A stretch of 64,000 nt of DNA from Bubalus kerabau (taxonomy: Eukaryota; Chordata; Mammalia; Artiodactyla; Bovidae), in the NCBI RefSeq assembly GCF_029407905.1, contig NC_073624.1, positions 118,854,001 to 118,918,000 on the forward strand, read 5' to 3'. This document shows, one piece after another, positions 44,231 to 57,113 of the stretch. Each line of letters starts with the position of its first letter. The stretch's first letter is position 1. The translations under genes and the position numbers were made by a program. The notes beneath the pieces were generated by a model. It did not search any database and had not been told where the DNA came from. It was given only the letters and a program-made list of their open reading frames with translations.

Positions 44231-46647
44231 ACTTTAATGAAAATATATTTCTCTAGCTCTCATTGGTTAATACTTTTTAAAATGTGGTTAGATTTTTTTC
44301 CCAAAGATTTTCACAACTTTCCTAGCCATGAATCTTTTAACCATAAATCTGTAAGAAATATGGACACACATTGGAGGGAGGGGAGATTTGCAAAATGCAT
44401 TGCAAACTCCATATCTTTGGTTCTACTATAAATATATTTCATTAATATTTATATCAAATTAAACAAAACTACATATGACTTTATATTGTATGCTAAGAAA
44501 CTTTCCTCATATTGCTATACACATTAATGAAGAGTAAAATACTTAACCATCTTTGAGTTTTTGCAAGTTTGAACCAGAACAAAATACATCAGTAGAAAGG
44601 AGGTGGGTCAAAGCAGAATGCTTTCCAAACTCATTTCTTTCTGTTCCTTTCTTGACTTAATTTCATCTATCAAATCACTTAGCCACCGAATATGAATACA
44701 TTTTAGTTAGAGGTTATTTTGGAATTTACAGCTTTTACTTGTGGGAAAATATTAGGGAAAATGTTAAAAATAGGATGAAGATACTGATAAGGATTAAATA
44801 GTAAGTATTACAATATACCAAGTATGTAAATCTTGTAGAGGATCCAACTACAATATGAATGACTATCCAAGTTATAAATAAAATTAAAAGTAATGTAAGT
44901 CACCATTATTAAATATATTATCAGTAACATGACTTAGCAGTGTATTTTAGGTCTCTAGTTAGCAATCTAGTTTCCAATGTCTAGAAACATTACTATTTTT
45001 AATGAACAAGACTTTGAGAAATACAGTGATGACATTATACTTTAACAGGTGGTTTGGGATAGCAAACTTGAGTGAGGCAGTAGCTTAATTCTACTGCTGT
45101 TTTTCTTAGTTGATTCTTTTTAAAAATGAGCAACAGCAGTCATAGCCATTTTGATCACCTCTTTTCTTTTCCTTCAATGCAATCATCAAATAGATTTTGT
45201 GTACTGTCATTCCAATGTTATTAGGCTCATTTTGTATGACTTTTACTTTTTGGCTCAAATTCTTTTTTTGAAATCAGCAGCTTTATCATTTCACTTCATT
45301 CAAGAAGAGAAAAAGCATTATTTTACAGAGTTGGCAGCTTTTTTGCTTCAAAGATTCTGTAATTTAGTTGTTTACTCTAATAGGATTAGATTTCATGTAT
45401 GCTGAATACACCCTTTATGCTTGTGTTACTCCTTAGAGAATTCACAGACAAAATAAAGCAGTTTATTGCATAAGAGATAGCAATTGCATTGACCATTAAC
45501 CTCAATAACTTGCAAAGTCTGTACAGAAGCTTATAAAACACTTTGTAGTCAAGTTTAAAGTGGTACAAGATGTTTGTTCAAACCAAAGCACTGATAAATA
45601 AAGGAAAGTCTTAAATTCTCTCTCCCAGTGAGCAGACCTATCATTTCAAACTTAAGTGTATTTTGTAGGTGTTTACAGGAAAGGGAAAAATTTTTACTAG
45701 TTTTTCTAAAGAATTTCAGCTTACAATACTTACTTGCAGTGTATGTGAAAAATATTTATTCCCAGGGCACAATATTGTATTAGATTTTCAGAGTTCTAAT
45801 TAATAATGAAAATAAATTTTACACAAATAGTAAATTGCCTCTGTTAAGTTTTAAGGCAACTATGTTAAAAATACACAAATGCATGCATTCTTTATATAAC
45901 TGGAAAATCAGATAATTATCACCAAATAAATATATCATTTATACTTATTCAGCATAAAATAAGAAACCATTTAAACTACACTTTTCTTTAGATTAATAAT
46001 GTCTAATTAATTTCTGCTTTGCAAGCAAAGGCACATATTATGTTCCAATTGTTTTATATGAAAAACTATTTAAAATTATAATTTTTTAAAATTACACACT
46101 TCTGAATATAATATGTATTGATACTAACAACATTTACTTTAAGAGCTATGTTAGAATAGCTTCAATACAGAACTTAAATAAGACTTTAAAATACTGATTA
46201 ATAAAATAAACCATTAGCAAAAGCAGATTTAATAGGAAGTTAATTTGTAAGTGGAGACGTGTTGGCCAAAAGAAAATGAAAACCACATACTTTCAAATGT
46301 GCATTATATAGCATCATTATATTTTAATTTATAAATTAGTGTATGCCCCCCAAAATAGAAACTTAGTAACCTGAGAGCTTTCTAAACAGCATTCTGATTC
46401 TTTTTGGTTAGAAGTCACAGAATCATTCATATAATAGAAACTTTATACCATTCTTTTTAGAAGAAAAATTTGAATTTGGCAATAAGATATAAAGGTACAG
46501 AAAGGGGATATAAGTAAATCAATATTGTATATATTATTCTAATGTATAATTGTCAAATCTTAATTTCCTCAGAAATGTGATTAAAATGTGACATATAGCA
46601 AAGAGGGAGCAAGAAACCAAAATGAAAACATAATATATAGCCACGTT
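44231..46647. other. 2.4 kb of unique AT-rich DNA, no gene seen
   Basis: The longest stretch here without a recognised interspersed repeat. Small frames (e.g. 45,151-45,405, 84 codons) show no domain. I see no coherent exon. Confidence 0.6.
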
Positions 46648-46717
46648 TGCTGCTGCTGCTGCTAAGTCACTTCAGTCATGTCCGACTCTGTGCGACCCCA
46701 GAGACGGCAGCCCACCA
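46648..46717 (-). repeat. Truncated BOV-A SINE
   Basis: TTTGCTGCTGCTGCTGCTAAG to GACGGCAGCCCACCA. About half a monomer. The missing end is at its right, where the 5' end of the element would be, so it is 5'-truncated. Confidence 0.9.
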
Positions 46718-47119
46718 CCTTTAGGATACTTTTAAAGAGAACCTTGATTTTTAAAAGCTGCTCTGAAGAAAAAATGCCTTGGTTTTTAAAGGCTGCTTTG
46801 TGAATAAAAGACAAGACTTTGAAACCAAGAAAGGTTTTAAGTCAAAATTCAGAACTCAACATAAAGTTAATTTGCTCAAAGGTCTCTCTGTCATAGATGA
46901 ATGAGGTCTCTTCATTCATTGAGGAGACCATAAGATCTCCTCAACTTGCAAGAAGATGACAAGAAAACCGTCTGTTCCAGGCTTACCAGTAAATGGGTAA
47001 AAAGAAAGTTCCTTTGAGATATAATCCTCCTTTATGTGACTTTGAAGGTTTCATGAGTACTCTCAGTATTGTAAAAGGAAATCCCAAGCAAAGGAAATAA
47101 TTCAACATATTTTCATATC
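46718..47119. other. Unique DNA, no gene seen
   Basis: TTTTTAAAAGCTGCT(CT)TG and TTTTTAAAGGCTGCTTTG at 46,750 and 46,785 form a small local direct repeat. Confidence 0.5.
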
Positions 47120-47262
47120 TATTGAAAAGTAAGCTCCACAATGACCAGATTTTTTGATGTTGTGGTTACTGATATTCATTGATACATCCCTACAACATAA
47201 AACATTCTCTGCCACATGGAAGATGCTCAATAAGTATTCAATGAATAAATGAATGAATTTAG
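47120..47262 (+). repeat. L2/MIR-type 3' end relic
   Basis: GTAAGCTCCACAATGACCAG, CTGATATTCATTGATACATCC, TCTGCCACATGGAAGATGCTC and AATAAGTATTCAATGAATAAATG follow the conserved 3' end shared by L2 and MIR elements. Confidence 0.65.
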
Positions 47263-48539
47263 TCCTTAGTTAAGAAGACAAGCACTGGAAAACTGAATGT
47301 ATTTTTAAAAGAACACAATCTTTAAAAATCTCTTATTCTCACAGAGGGAGCATCAACACATCTATTTTTAAGTCCAAATTTATTTTAAATGTAAATAAAG
47401 TTGCCAGTATTCAGGATTAAAACATCTGATGACAGAGTTGTTAGATAATAACCAAATCTGCATGATTGAAATGTGTAAAATTATGAAAGGTAAATTCAAA
47501 ATGTAAGAAAGAAATACACAAACAAAAGAAAATTAGAAAATATCTTCTAGATACAAACAAAAAATAATTCTCATAATTAAAACTGGAAAATATCATGGAA
47601 TGATCATTTTGAAAAATACTTTTTCAGACAAAGAGGTAAGCTTGATAGAAGACTAAAAACTTATCAGTAAGACGGCATTGTAGATTTAACAAGTCAGTGA
47701 AAAGTTAAAGTTTAATTTCACTTCAAGCACACATGTAACTAGCTTAGAAGTCATCATTCCCATTTTTACAAGAAAAAGCAGAAACATTGAAAATTGATTA
47801 TTTTTACTGGATGCACCATTCTATAGGAGTCTTAGTGCAAATAACCACCCTGAAATCTCTAGAAGGCAGGCAAATTGAGTCATAGTGGAGACGGCTTAAC
47901 TACAAAAGAAGCCAATGGAGCAATAAAACTAGGAAGGAAGATAGGAACTAGATGGGAAGTTAAATGGTAACTTGACAGACCTTTCGAGGCTGCGTATGCA
48001 CTAGCATGAGATTGGGAACTCCTGAGGCTTTAATTTTTACTGTGGGGAAGGCAAAGTTTTCTCAGTTCCACCTCCAGGAATCTTACCATAGTCTCATGAC
48101 GAGCAGCAAGCAAAGATGTCCTCTTAAGAGGAAACCGGGAAGAGTAACCACTAGGAAATATACCCGAACGTCTCCAAAAGAAAACTTAGTATTCAGGGTT
48201 AAAGACTTCAGAAAATCAGCTCCTGTTTAGGGAAGGATAATTTTTCCCACTCCTGACCTCTCTAGACTTTCTATGGCACTTAATGTTGGGCAAGGTGGAA
48301 CTATAAAACCCTTGTGAAAATCACAGCCCAGGGACACAGGCCCACTAAAATATAAGATTCACTCCAAAGATTAAATGCTGCTGTCCCACACAGTTTACCA
48401 CCACTCAAATATGGCTCCAGTAACAAAAATGAATTACAGCTGAAAGAGCTTCAAGACACAAACTCTGAGGAAGAAGACCAACATGTCAACAGGAGAGATA
48501 AAAACATTATCCTTGAAAATTGTGTACCTAGGGTCCTTC
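47263..48539. other. Unique DNA, no gene seen
   Basis: No recognised repeat. The 74-codon frame at 48,006-48,230 is basic but has no known domain. Confidence 0.5.
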
Positions 48540-48704
48540 GGTTCAGTCGTTCAGTCTCGTCTGACTCTTTGCAACCCCATGGACTGCAGCACACCAGGCT
48601 TCCCTGTCCATCACCAACTCCCAGAGTTTACTCAAACTCATGTCCATTGAGTTGGTGATGCCATCCAAACATCTCATCCTCTGTTGTCCCCTTCTCCTCC
48701 TCCT
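48540..48704 (-). mobile_element. BovB LINE extreme 3' end
   Basis: GGTTCAGTCGTTCAGTCTCG to CTGTTGTCCCCTTCTCCTCC. 0.16 kb, strongly 5'-truncated. Confidence 0.92.
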
Positions 48705-49246
48705 CAGCTACAGCAAACATTAAATGCAATCCAACTCCTAGTCAGATTAACACAAATCATCACCTGCTTAAAACAGAACTTTATTCTTTCACAGTTCAGG
48801 AGGCCAGATGTTCAAAGTCAGGGTTTGGGAGTATTGATTCCTTTTTGGAAACTTGGAGGAAGAAGCCGTCTCATGCCTCTCTTCTCTGTAGGCATGTGCT
48901 ATGAATCTTTGCCTCAATCTCTATGTGGTTTTATTCTCTGTGTATCCATGTGTGTCTTTTCTCTCACTTACCAGGGTGTTCTTATTGTTTACCAGTAGGT
49001 ATACTAATAAATATTGCAAATAATGTAAAGGTGGATAGTAAATATTTGTATTTATACAAAAATCATGGATTATAGGATGGGGAAAAATATAGTTATTAGA
49101 CTACTATATTTATCACATAAGGACAAGCAGTGTCCCATTCTTATTCAAACTGAAAGTCATGAAGCTCCTATAGTAAGACATCTATGATTCAAATCATTCC
49201 ATTTATCTTATTGCAAAATTATTTAGAATTAGTTTAAACTGTTTAT
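48705..49246 (-). other. Possible old LTR-type relic, unnamed
   Basis: CTTTATTCTTTCACAGTTCAGGAGGCCAGATGTTC followed by TTCTCTGTGTATCCATGTG resembles a common old mammalian repeat in the antisense direction, but the family is not certain. The remainder is unique. Confidence 0.4.
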
Positions 49247-50692
49247 CAGTTCAGTCAGTTCAGTTCAGTCGCTCAGTCATGTCTGACTATTTGCGACCCC
49301 ATGAATCACAGCATGCCAGGCCTCCCTGTCCATCACCATCTCCAGGAGCTCACTCAAACTCACGTCCATTGAGTCGGTGATTCCATCCAGTCATCTCATC
49401 CTCTGTCGTCCCCTTCTCCTCCTGCCCCAAATCCCTCCCAGGATCAGAGTCTTTTCCCATCAGTCAACTCTTTGCATGAGGTGGCCAAAGTGCTGGAGTT
49501 TCAGCCTTAGCATCATTCCTTCCAAAGAAATCCAGGACTGGTCTCCTTTAGGATGGACTGGTTGGATCTCCTTGCAATCCAAGGGACTCTCAAGAGTCTT
49601 CTCCAACACCACACTTCAAAAGCATCAATTCTTTGGCACTCATCTTTCTTCACAGTTCAACTCTCACATCCATACATGGCCACTGGAAAAACCATAGTCT
49701 TAACTAAACGGACCTTTGTTGGCAAAGTAATGTCTCTGCTTTTCAATATGCTATCTTGGTTGGTCATAACTTTCCTTCCAAGGAGTAAGCGTCTTTTAAT
49801 TTCATGGCTGTAGTCACCATCTACAGTAATTTTGGAGCCCCCCAAAATAAAGTCTGACGCTGTTTCCACTGTTTCCCCATCTATTTCCCATGAAGTGATG
49901 GGACCAGATGCCATGATCTTCGTTTTCTGAATGTTGAGCTTTAAGCCAACTTTTTCACTCTCCTCTTTCACTTTCATCAAGAGGCTTTTGAGTTCCTCTT
50001 CACTTTCTGCCATAAGGGTGGTGTCATCTGCATATCTGAGGTTATTGACATTTCTCCCAGCAAACTTGATTCCAGTTTGTGCTTCTTCCAGTGCAGCGTT
50101 TCTCATGATGTACTCTGCATATAAGTTAAATAAGCAGGGTGACAATATACAGCCTTGACGTACTCCTTTTCCTACTTGGAACCATTCTGTTTTTCCATGT
50201 CCACTTCAAACTGTTGCTTCCTGACCTGCATATAGGTTTCTCAAGAGGCAGATCAGATGGTCTGGGGTTCCCATCTCTTTCAGAATTTTCCACAGTTTAT
50301 TGTGATTCACACAGTCAAAGGCTTTGGCATAGTTAATAAAGCAGAAATAGATGTTTTTCTGGAACTCTCTTGCTTTTTCCATGATCCAGTGGATGTTGGC
50401 AATTTGATCTCTGGTTCCTCTGCCTTTTCTAAAACCAGCTTGAATATCTGGAAGTTCATGGCTTACGTATTGCTGAAGCCTAGCTTGGAGAATTTTGAGC
50501 ATTATTTTACTAGTGTGTGAGATGAGTGCAATTGTGCGGTAGTTTGAGCATTCTTTTGCATTGCCTTTCTTTGGGATTGAAATGAAAACTGACCTTTTCC
50601 AGTCCTATGGCCACTGCTGAGTTTTCCAAATGTGCTGGCATATTGAGTGCAGCACTTTCACAGCATCATCTTTCAGGATTTCTAAGTCTTTC
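49247..50692 (-). pseudogene. BovB LINE, 1.45-kb 3' portion, relatively well preserved
   Basis: Antisense, from the CAGTTCAGTCAGTTCAGTTC terminus to the complement of ILKDDAVKVLHS-type sequence. A single 162-codon open frame (50,145 down to 49,657) covers YAEYIMRNA, the YADDTTLMAES catalytic box and LKLNIQKTKIMA. Another (50,502 to 50,206) covers AGFRKGRGTRDQIANI and AKAFDCVNHNKLW. Between them a stop or shift breaks the RT domain. Endonuclease and N-terminal parts are absent. It is the least decayed RTE reverse-transcriptase sequence in the window. Confidence 0.94.
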
Positions 50693-51319
50693 TAATATAT
50701 AGCAAAAGACTAACTTTGGTAATTAGATACATTTTTCCTTAAGATTGAAGAAAATAAACTGCAACTTCCATCTTATTAAAACAATTTTGTGCAAATTGTA
50801 AGCTTTGTAATAACATAAGTTTATATTCTACATCTTTCTACTGAAATTAATCTTTTGGGGTACCTATATTATATAAAGCTTGGGATCAATTTCTTTAACA
50901 CTCATAACAAATTTTAAATCAGTACAAATTAAGTATAGTAAGAGACATACAGTGTTAACCTATTTGTTTGAGTAGTAGTAACTCAGAACTGATGAAAGCA
51001 TTTTTTATGATTATGTACATATATGTAACAACTAGCTTGTACCTATTTGTGTGATGTGAACAATTTGAGTGGAGACGCACTGGTCATTAACATTTTAAGG
51101 ATTGTTATGTCTAACAATACTAAATCAGAATTTTCCTATAACAAATTGTTAGAAAATGCTTATTTTCTACTCTAGTTTGGAGACAAATATATTTCTCTCA
51201 CTCATTTTTAATTAATATTTCTTTTCTTCAAAAAAGTATAACAAAAAGGGAAAACATGTTATGTACCCCTAAAATTCTAAGGTGGGATATATTTGTTTAG
51301 TCAACATGCTATGCAACGC
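50693..51319. other. Unique AT-rich DNA, no gene seen
   Basis: Nothing recognised. Confidence 0.55.
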
Positions 51320-51535
51320 TATGCTAAGTAGGTTGTCATGTCTGACTCTATGCGACTCTGTGAACTCTAGCCCACTAGGCGCCTCTGTCCATGGGATTCT
51401 CTAGGCAAGAATGCTGGAGTCGGTTGCCATGCCCTCCTCCAGGGCATCTCCCTAACCCAGGGATCAAACCCAGGTCTCTTATGTTTCCTGCACTGAAAGA
51501 CAGGTTTTTTACCACTAGAGCCACAAGGGAAGCCC
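51320..51535 (-). repeat. Bov-tA SINE
   Basis: Antisense: TATGCTAAGTAGGTTGTCATG, GGGATCAAACCCAGGTCTC, ending TAGAGCCACAAGGGAAGCCC. Confidence 0.92.
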
Positions 51536-51981
51536 ATAACCAATATATATATATATATATATAACATATAAATATATTTTTTATATATTATAATATATAT
51601 ATTTAATTTATAAGTATGTTTGGTATATGTTTTTAAGTCTAACATGGATATGGCTTTCTCAAGAAAACCTTCTTCTTAAGCTTAAATTAAGTTGCTTATA
51701 ATTTAATTTAAATTCAATTTTATATACATTATTGGTTTTATATATAAAGCCAATAAAAAAGCAAAACAAGAGTCTAATGATTTTTTTTTTTTACAAACTA
51801 ATAAAATTGTCACATTTTGCTAGAGTAAAGCTCATATTTTACTGGTGTAGAATGTATTTATTAAAAAGAATAAATAAAAAAAAAACAAAACCTCCAAATT
51901 CCATGTACATCAACATGCAGAAACCTTAGCCATCTTTCTATTCTTATCAATTATTTTATCAGTTATTAGCACTGAAAAATT
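51536..51981. other. AT-rich DNA with (TA)n run, no gene seen
   Basis: (TA)n at about 51,544-51,562 and further TATATA tracts to 51,605 follow the SINE directly. A T13 run lies at about 51,780. Confidence 0.6.
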
Positions 51982-52327
51982 TATGCTTTAGAATTGTGGT
52001 GCTGGAGAAGACTCTTGAGAATCCCTTGGGCTGCAAGGAGATCAAACCAGTCAATACTAAAGGAAATCAATTCTGAATATTCATTGGAAGCACTGAAGCT
52101 CCAGTGCTTTGGCCAGCTGATGTGAACAGCAGAATCATTGAAAAAGACCCTGATGCTGGGCAAGACTGAAGGCAAAAGAAGGTAGTGGCAGAGATGAGAT
52201 GATTAGATAGCATCACTGACTCAGTGGACATGAATTTGAGCAAACTCCAGGAGATGGAAGACAGAGGAGCCTGGCATGCTACAGTTCAAGGGGCCACAAA
52301 GAGTCAGACACAACTTAGCAACTGAAC
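51982..52327 (+). mobile_element. BovB LINE 3' fragment
   Basis: ATGCTTTAGAATTGTGGTGC to CAACTTAGCAACTGAACAA, with several small deletions (e.g. after CATTGGAAGCACTGAAG). Old copy. Confidence 0.92.
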
Positions 52328-52737
52328 AATAACAACATTCACTATTAAATTTTATCATATAAAATCTTCCCTTATTTTTTGCACTAATTATCTTTCAGCA
52401 AAACAATTTTGCTATTTTATACATATTCAAAATATTAATCAGTGCTGTCCGATTTCTGGACCTTAATATTAAAAATGAGATTATGTCCATCTTTTCTTCT
52501 GTAAACTTATTTCCTTTAAACACAGATTATCCAAATTCATCCAGTATCCTAATTTAATGTAAATATCAAAATGCTATTACATTTCTAGGAACCATTTTTA
52601 AAAGTTTTGTTTTCTTTTAAGATTTTTCATATATAAAAGCTGCATAGTCTCTACACAGAATTAAACTCATAAAGAAAGGCATTGAACTATTTACCAGGTC
52701 TCTGTATATTTACCATATCCCCAGTGTAAGCCACAGA
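52328..52737. other. Unique DNA, no gene seen
   Basis: Nothing recognised. The 295 bp between the next SINE and the big L1 (52,961-53,256) are also unique. Confidence 0.5.
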
Positions 52738-52960
52738 GCTTCCCTGGTGGCTCAGACAGTAAAGAGCCCACCTGCACTGCAGGAGACCAGGGTTTGATTC
52801 CTGGGTCCAGCAGATCCTCTGGAGAAGGTCATGGCAACTCACTCATGTGTTCCTGCCTGGGAAATCCCATGGACAGAGGAGCCTGGTGGGCTACAATCCT
52901 TGGGTTGACAAAGAGCCAGGCACGACTGAGAAACCAACACTTTCTTTCACTTTTCCACTG
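52738..52960 (+). repeat. Bov-tA SINE
   Basis: Head GCTTCCCTGGTGGCTCAGAC, B-box region GGTTTGATTCCTGGGTCC, tail CAGGCACGACTGAGAAACC. Full length. Confidence 0.93.
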
Positions 52961-53256
52961 CAGGCATTCTTATATTATGATCATCTATATATTTCTAATA
53001 ATTTTTTCTTCTGACTTGACCTAAAAATGTCATATGTTGTTCAGTCCAATGCACTGATGTTGCCTAATTTAAAAGTTAGTTAATAATTCAAGAAGATAGA
53101 AGTTAGATAAGCATTATAACATATACATATCAAATTTCTGTGCTACTATTTAATATGAACAATAATAGACTTTAGAAAAACAAAGTTTTTTATATGTTTG
53201 ACTAATTGAAAATGAAGAAAACAATACAAAATGTCATCTAAACCCTCTGTAGTATT

Positions 53257-53272
53257 AAAATTCAAGAGAGAT
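53257..53272. repeat. L1 5' target-site duplication
   Basis: AAAATTCAAGAGAGAT, matched at 62,116-62,131 with a single C/G difference. It is preceded by TT, as expected for L1 endonuclease nicking. Confidence 0.93.
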
Positions 53273-56200
53273 TTGGAGGAGCCAAGATGGCGGAGGAGTA
53301 GGACGGGGAGAACACTTTCTCCCCCACAAATTCATCAAAAGAGCATTTAAACATCGAGTAAATTCCACAAAACAACTTCTGAATGCCAGCAGAGGACATC
53401 AGGCACCCAGAAAAGCAACCCAACTCTTTGAAAGGAGGTAGGAAAAAATATAAAAGACAAAAAAAGAGACAAAAGAGGGAGGGATGGAGTTCCGCCCCAG
53501 GAAGGGAGTCTTAAAAAGAGAGGTTTCCAAACACCAGGAAACCTTCTCACTGCCGAATCTGTGCCGAGCTTTGGAAGCACAGAGGGCAACATAAAAGGGA
53601 GAAAAAAAAAAAAATAAACAATTAAAAATCACAGATTGTGAGCCCTACGGTAACCCCCCCAGTGGAGAAGCAGCGCAGATGCCTGCACACGCCATTAGCA
53701 AGCGGGGGCTGGGCAGGGAAGTGAGGCGCGGGCTGTGTCCCTTAGAGTAAGAATCGGGCCCGAAAGTCCTGAGTGCTATCTGAGCGAAATAATTTGGGCT
53801 AGCAAACCAGACTGTGGGATATCTACCACGCGAAAAGCCAGCCCCAGCCTAAGACACCACCAGGCCTGCATACGGAACAAAGGACTGAACAGAGATAGCC
53901 GGCTGCAGACCTTCCCCCTCCGGTGACAGGCAGCCAGAGCCGGAAGGGGGCAATTGCAGCCCCAGAGAGACACTATCTATAAAACTGTAAGCAGGCTTCT
54001 TTGCTAACTAAAACTTCTTGGGGGTCTGGACGGTCAACATCTGCCTGAGAAGGTGCGCCGGTTTTACACCCAGATATCCGAGTGGTGGGGAGGCGTTAAG
54101 TCGCAGCATTGGCGCTCACCAAACACCTCATCACCTGAGCTGCTCGGATCTGGGAAGAGCACAAAACGCAGACCCAACCGAGTCTGCGCCTCTGAGGACT
54201 ACCCAAGTGCCTGAACCTGAGCGGCTTGGACCTGGGAGCTCAGCCCAGGGCCGGCCTCTGATTGTTCCCGGCGGAACAACCTAGAGCCCGAGCAGTGTGG
54301 GCAGGGAGGCTACACGCGCCGTGAGCGGGAGCAGACCCAGTGTGGCTGAGGCACTGCGAGCGCACGCCAGTGTTATCTGTTTGCAGCATCCCTCCCTCCC
54401 TCCCCACAGCGCGGCTGAACAAGTGAGACTAAATTAAAAAAAAATAATAATAATAATGATGTCCTCAACCGTCCCCTTTGTGTCAGGGCGGGAACCAGAC
54501 ACTGAAGAGACCAGCAAACAGAAGAAGCTATAACAGAGGGAAACGCCTTGGAAGCTACAGGCCATAGATTAAAACCCTGTGGTTACTAAGGACTACATAG
54601 GAAGGGGCCTATAGACCTTGAGAAATATAAGTCGGACCAAGGAACTAGCCAAAAATGAACTGAACCACAATACTCACAACAAAACCAGAGAAAGACCTGT
54701 ATATATTTTTACTATTTTTACGATCAATCTTTCTTTCTTCTTTTTTTTTTAATTTTTTTAAAAAAATTTTAAGTGCTCTATTGTCCTTTAATTTTCACTT
54801 TTATAACCTATTACTTTGCAAAAAAAAAAAAAAGACCCTATTTTTTTTTTTCTTCTTCAGCAAACTTCATATATATATTTTATAATTTTTTGACCGTGCT
54901 TTGTTTTTTTTTTTTCTTTTTCTTCTTTTCTTTAACATTGTATTTTTGAAATTCCAAACTCTAGATTTTTAATTTTAGCCTTTTGGTATATGTTATCAAG
55001 TTTGTACCTATAGTTTTTTTTATAATTTCTGTGACTTTTTTTTCCCTCTGTTTCTTTCTCTTCTTCTTTTATATAACATTGTATATCTGCAATTCCAAAC
55101 TCTACTCAAGATTTTTAATTTATGCTTTTTGGTATTTGATATCAATTTTGTACCTGTATTTTCTTTATAATTTTTGCGACATTGTTTTTGTTGGTTTGTT
55201 TGTTTTCTCTCTTTATTTTTCTTCTTCTTTTTTTTAACATTGTATTTTTGAAATTCCAAACCTACTCTAGATTTTTAATTTTAGCCTTTTGGTATATGTT
55301 ATCAATTGTGTACCTATAGTTTTTTTTAATAATTTCTGTGACTTTTTTTTTTCTTTTTTCCCCCTCTGTTTCTTTCTCTTCTTCTTTTATATAACATCGT
55401 ATATCTGCAATTCCAAACTCTACTCAAGATTTTTAATTTATGCTTTTTGGTATTTGATATCAATTTTGTACCTGTATTTTCTTTATAATTTTTGCGACAT
55501 TGTTTTTGTTGGTTTGTTTGTTTTCTCTCTTTATTTTTCTTCTTCTTTTTTTTAACATTGTATTTTTGAAATTCCAAACCTACTCTAGATTTTTAATTTT
55601 AGCCTTTTGGTATATGTTATCAATTGTGTACCTATAGTTTTTTTTAATAATTTCTGTGACTTTTTTTTTTCTTTTTTCCCCCTCTGTTTCTTTCTCTTCT
55701 TCTTTTATATAACATCGTATATCTGCAATTCCAAACTCTACTCAAGATTTTTAATTTATGCTTTTTGGTATTTGATATCAATTTTGTACCTGTATTTTCT
55801 TTATAATTTTTGCGACATTGTTTTTGTTGGTTTGTTTGTTTTCTCTCTTTATTTTTCTTCTTCTTTTTTTTAACATTGTATTTTTGAAATTCCAAACTCT
55901 ACTCTAGATTTTTAATTTTTGCTTTTTGGTATTAGTTATCAATTTTGTACCTGTAGTTTCTTTATAATTTTCGCGACCTTGTTTGTTTTTCTTTGTTCGT
56001 TTTTTCTCTCTTTCTTTTCCTTCTTCTTTTCATTAACATCGCATTTTTGAAATTCCAAACTCTACTCTAGATTTTTAATTTTTGCTTTTAGGTAATTGTT
56101 ACCAATTTTGTACCTTTAAGAACCCAATCTTCAGGACCCATTTTTCACTAGGGAACGAGATTACTGGCTTGACTGCTCTCTCTCCCTTTGGACTCTCCGT

Positions 56201-57113
56201 TTTCTCTACCAGGTCGCCTGTATCTCCTCCCTAACCCCTCTCTACTCTACCCAACTCTGTGAATTTCTGTGTGTTCCAGACGGTGGAGAACACTTAGGGA
56301 ACTGATTACTGGCTGGATCTGTCTCCCTCCTTTTCATTTCCCCCTTTTATCCTTCTGGCCACCTCTGTCTCCTGTCTCCTTCTTCTCTTCTCTGTATAAC
56401 TCCGTGAACATCTCTAAGCAGTCCAGTTGTGGAGTGCACATAAGGAAGTGACTACTGGCTAACCCACTGTCTCCACTATTGATACCACCTCATCTCATTT
56501 GGGTCACCTCTAACTCCCTCCTCCCTCTTCTCTTCTCCATGTAACACTGTGAACCTCTCTGAGTGACCATCACAGTAGAGAAACTTTTCATCTTTAACGT
56601 AGATGTTTTATCAATGGTGCTGTATAGAAGGAGAAGTTTTGAAACTACTGTAAAAATAAGACCGATAACTGGAAGTAGGAGGCTTAAGTCCAAACCCTGA
56701 CTCCAGGGAACTCCTGACTCCAAGGAACATTAATTAACAGGAGCTCATCAAACGCCTCCATACCGACACTGAAACCAAGCACCACACAAGGGCCAACAAG
56801 TTCCAGGGCAAGACATACCAAGCAAACTCTCCAGCAACAAAGGAACACAGCCCTGAGCTTCAAGATACAGGCTGCCCAAAGTCACCCCAAAACCATAGAC
56901 ATCTCACAACTCATTACTGGACATTTCATTACACTCCAGAGAGAAGAAATACAGCTCCATCCACCAGAACATCGACACAAGCTTCCCTAACCAGAAAACC
57001 ATGACAAGCCACCTGTACAAACCCACACACAGTGAGGAAATGCCACAATAAAGAGAACTCCACAAAATGCCAGAATACAGGAAGGACACCCCAAACTCAG
57101 CAATTTAAACAAG
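53273..57113 (+). promoter_or_regulatory. L1 5' UTR / internal promoter
   Basis: 3.84 kb. The first 20 bases contain CAAGATGGC, a YY1-type site found at L1 starts. About 53,640-54,420 is GC- and CpG-rich (GAGGCGCGGGCTGTG, CAGCGCGGCTG) within AT-rich surroundings, which fits a promoter that has not yet lost its CpGs. It is followed by T-rich tandem repeats (54,949-56,110) and a CT-rich part to about 56,590. Activity is inferred from the family; nothing here measures it. Confidence 0.85.
54949..56110 (+). repeat. T-rich higher-order tandem array in the L1 5' UTR
   Basis: Units starting AAATTCCAAAC lie at 54,949, 55,251, 55,569 and 55,887, with lengths 302, 318 and 318 bp, then a 163-bp half unit, then a partial one from 56,050. 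Each long unit is itself two related halves of about 150-160 bp (second halves start GCAATTCCAAACTC at 55,089, 55,407 and 55,725). The 318-bp units two and three appear identical, so they arose by a very recent duplication. The strand is pyrimidine-rich with long T runs. Repeated 88-codon frames in it are by-products. Confidence 0.95.

Noticed and set aside
53640..54420. CpG-rich block as the promoter of a host gene
   Set aside because: It lies inside the L1 between its known start and ORF1, and no host exon follows.
54983..55895. Repeated 83-88-codon frames on both strands (MVYVI... and MEFQKYN...)
   Set aside because: They result from the T-rich tandem array of the L1 5' UTR. The same peptide repeats with the DNA unit, and the composition is low-complexity.
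54949..56110. Possible CRISPR array
   Set aside because: The repeats are ~318 bp with no unique spacers, in an L1 5' UTR of a mammalian genome.
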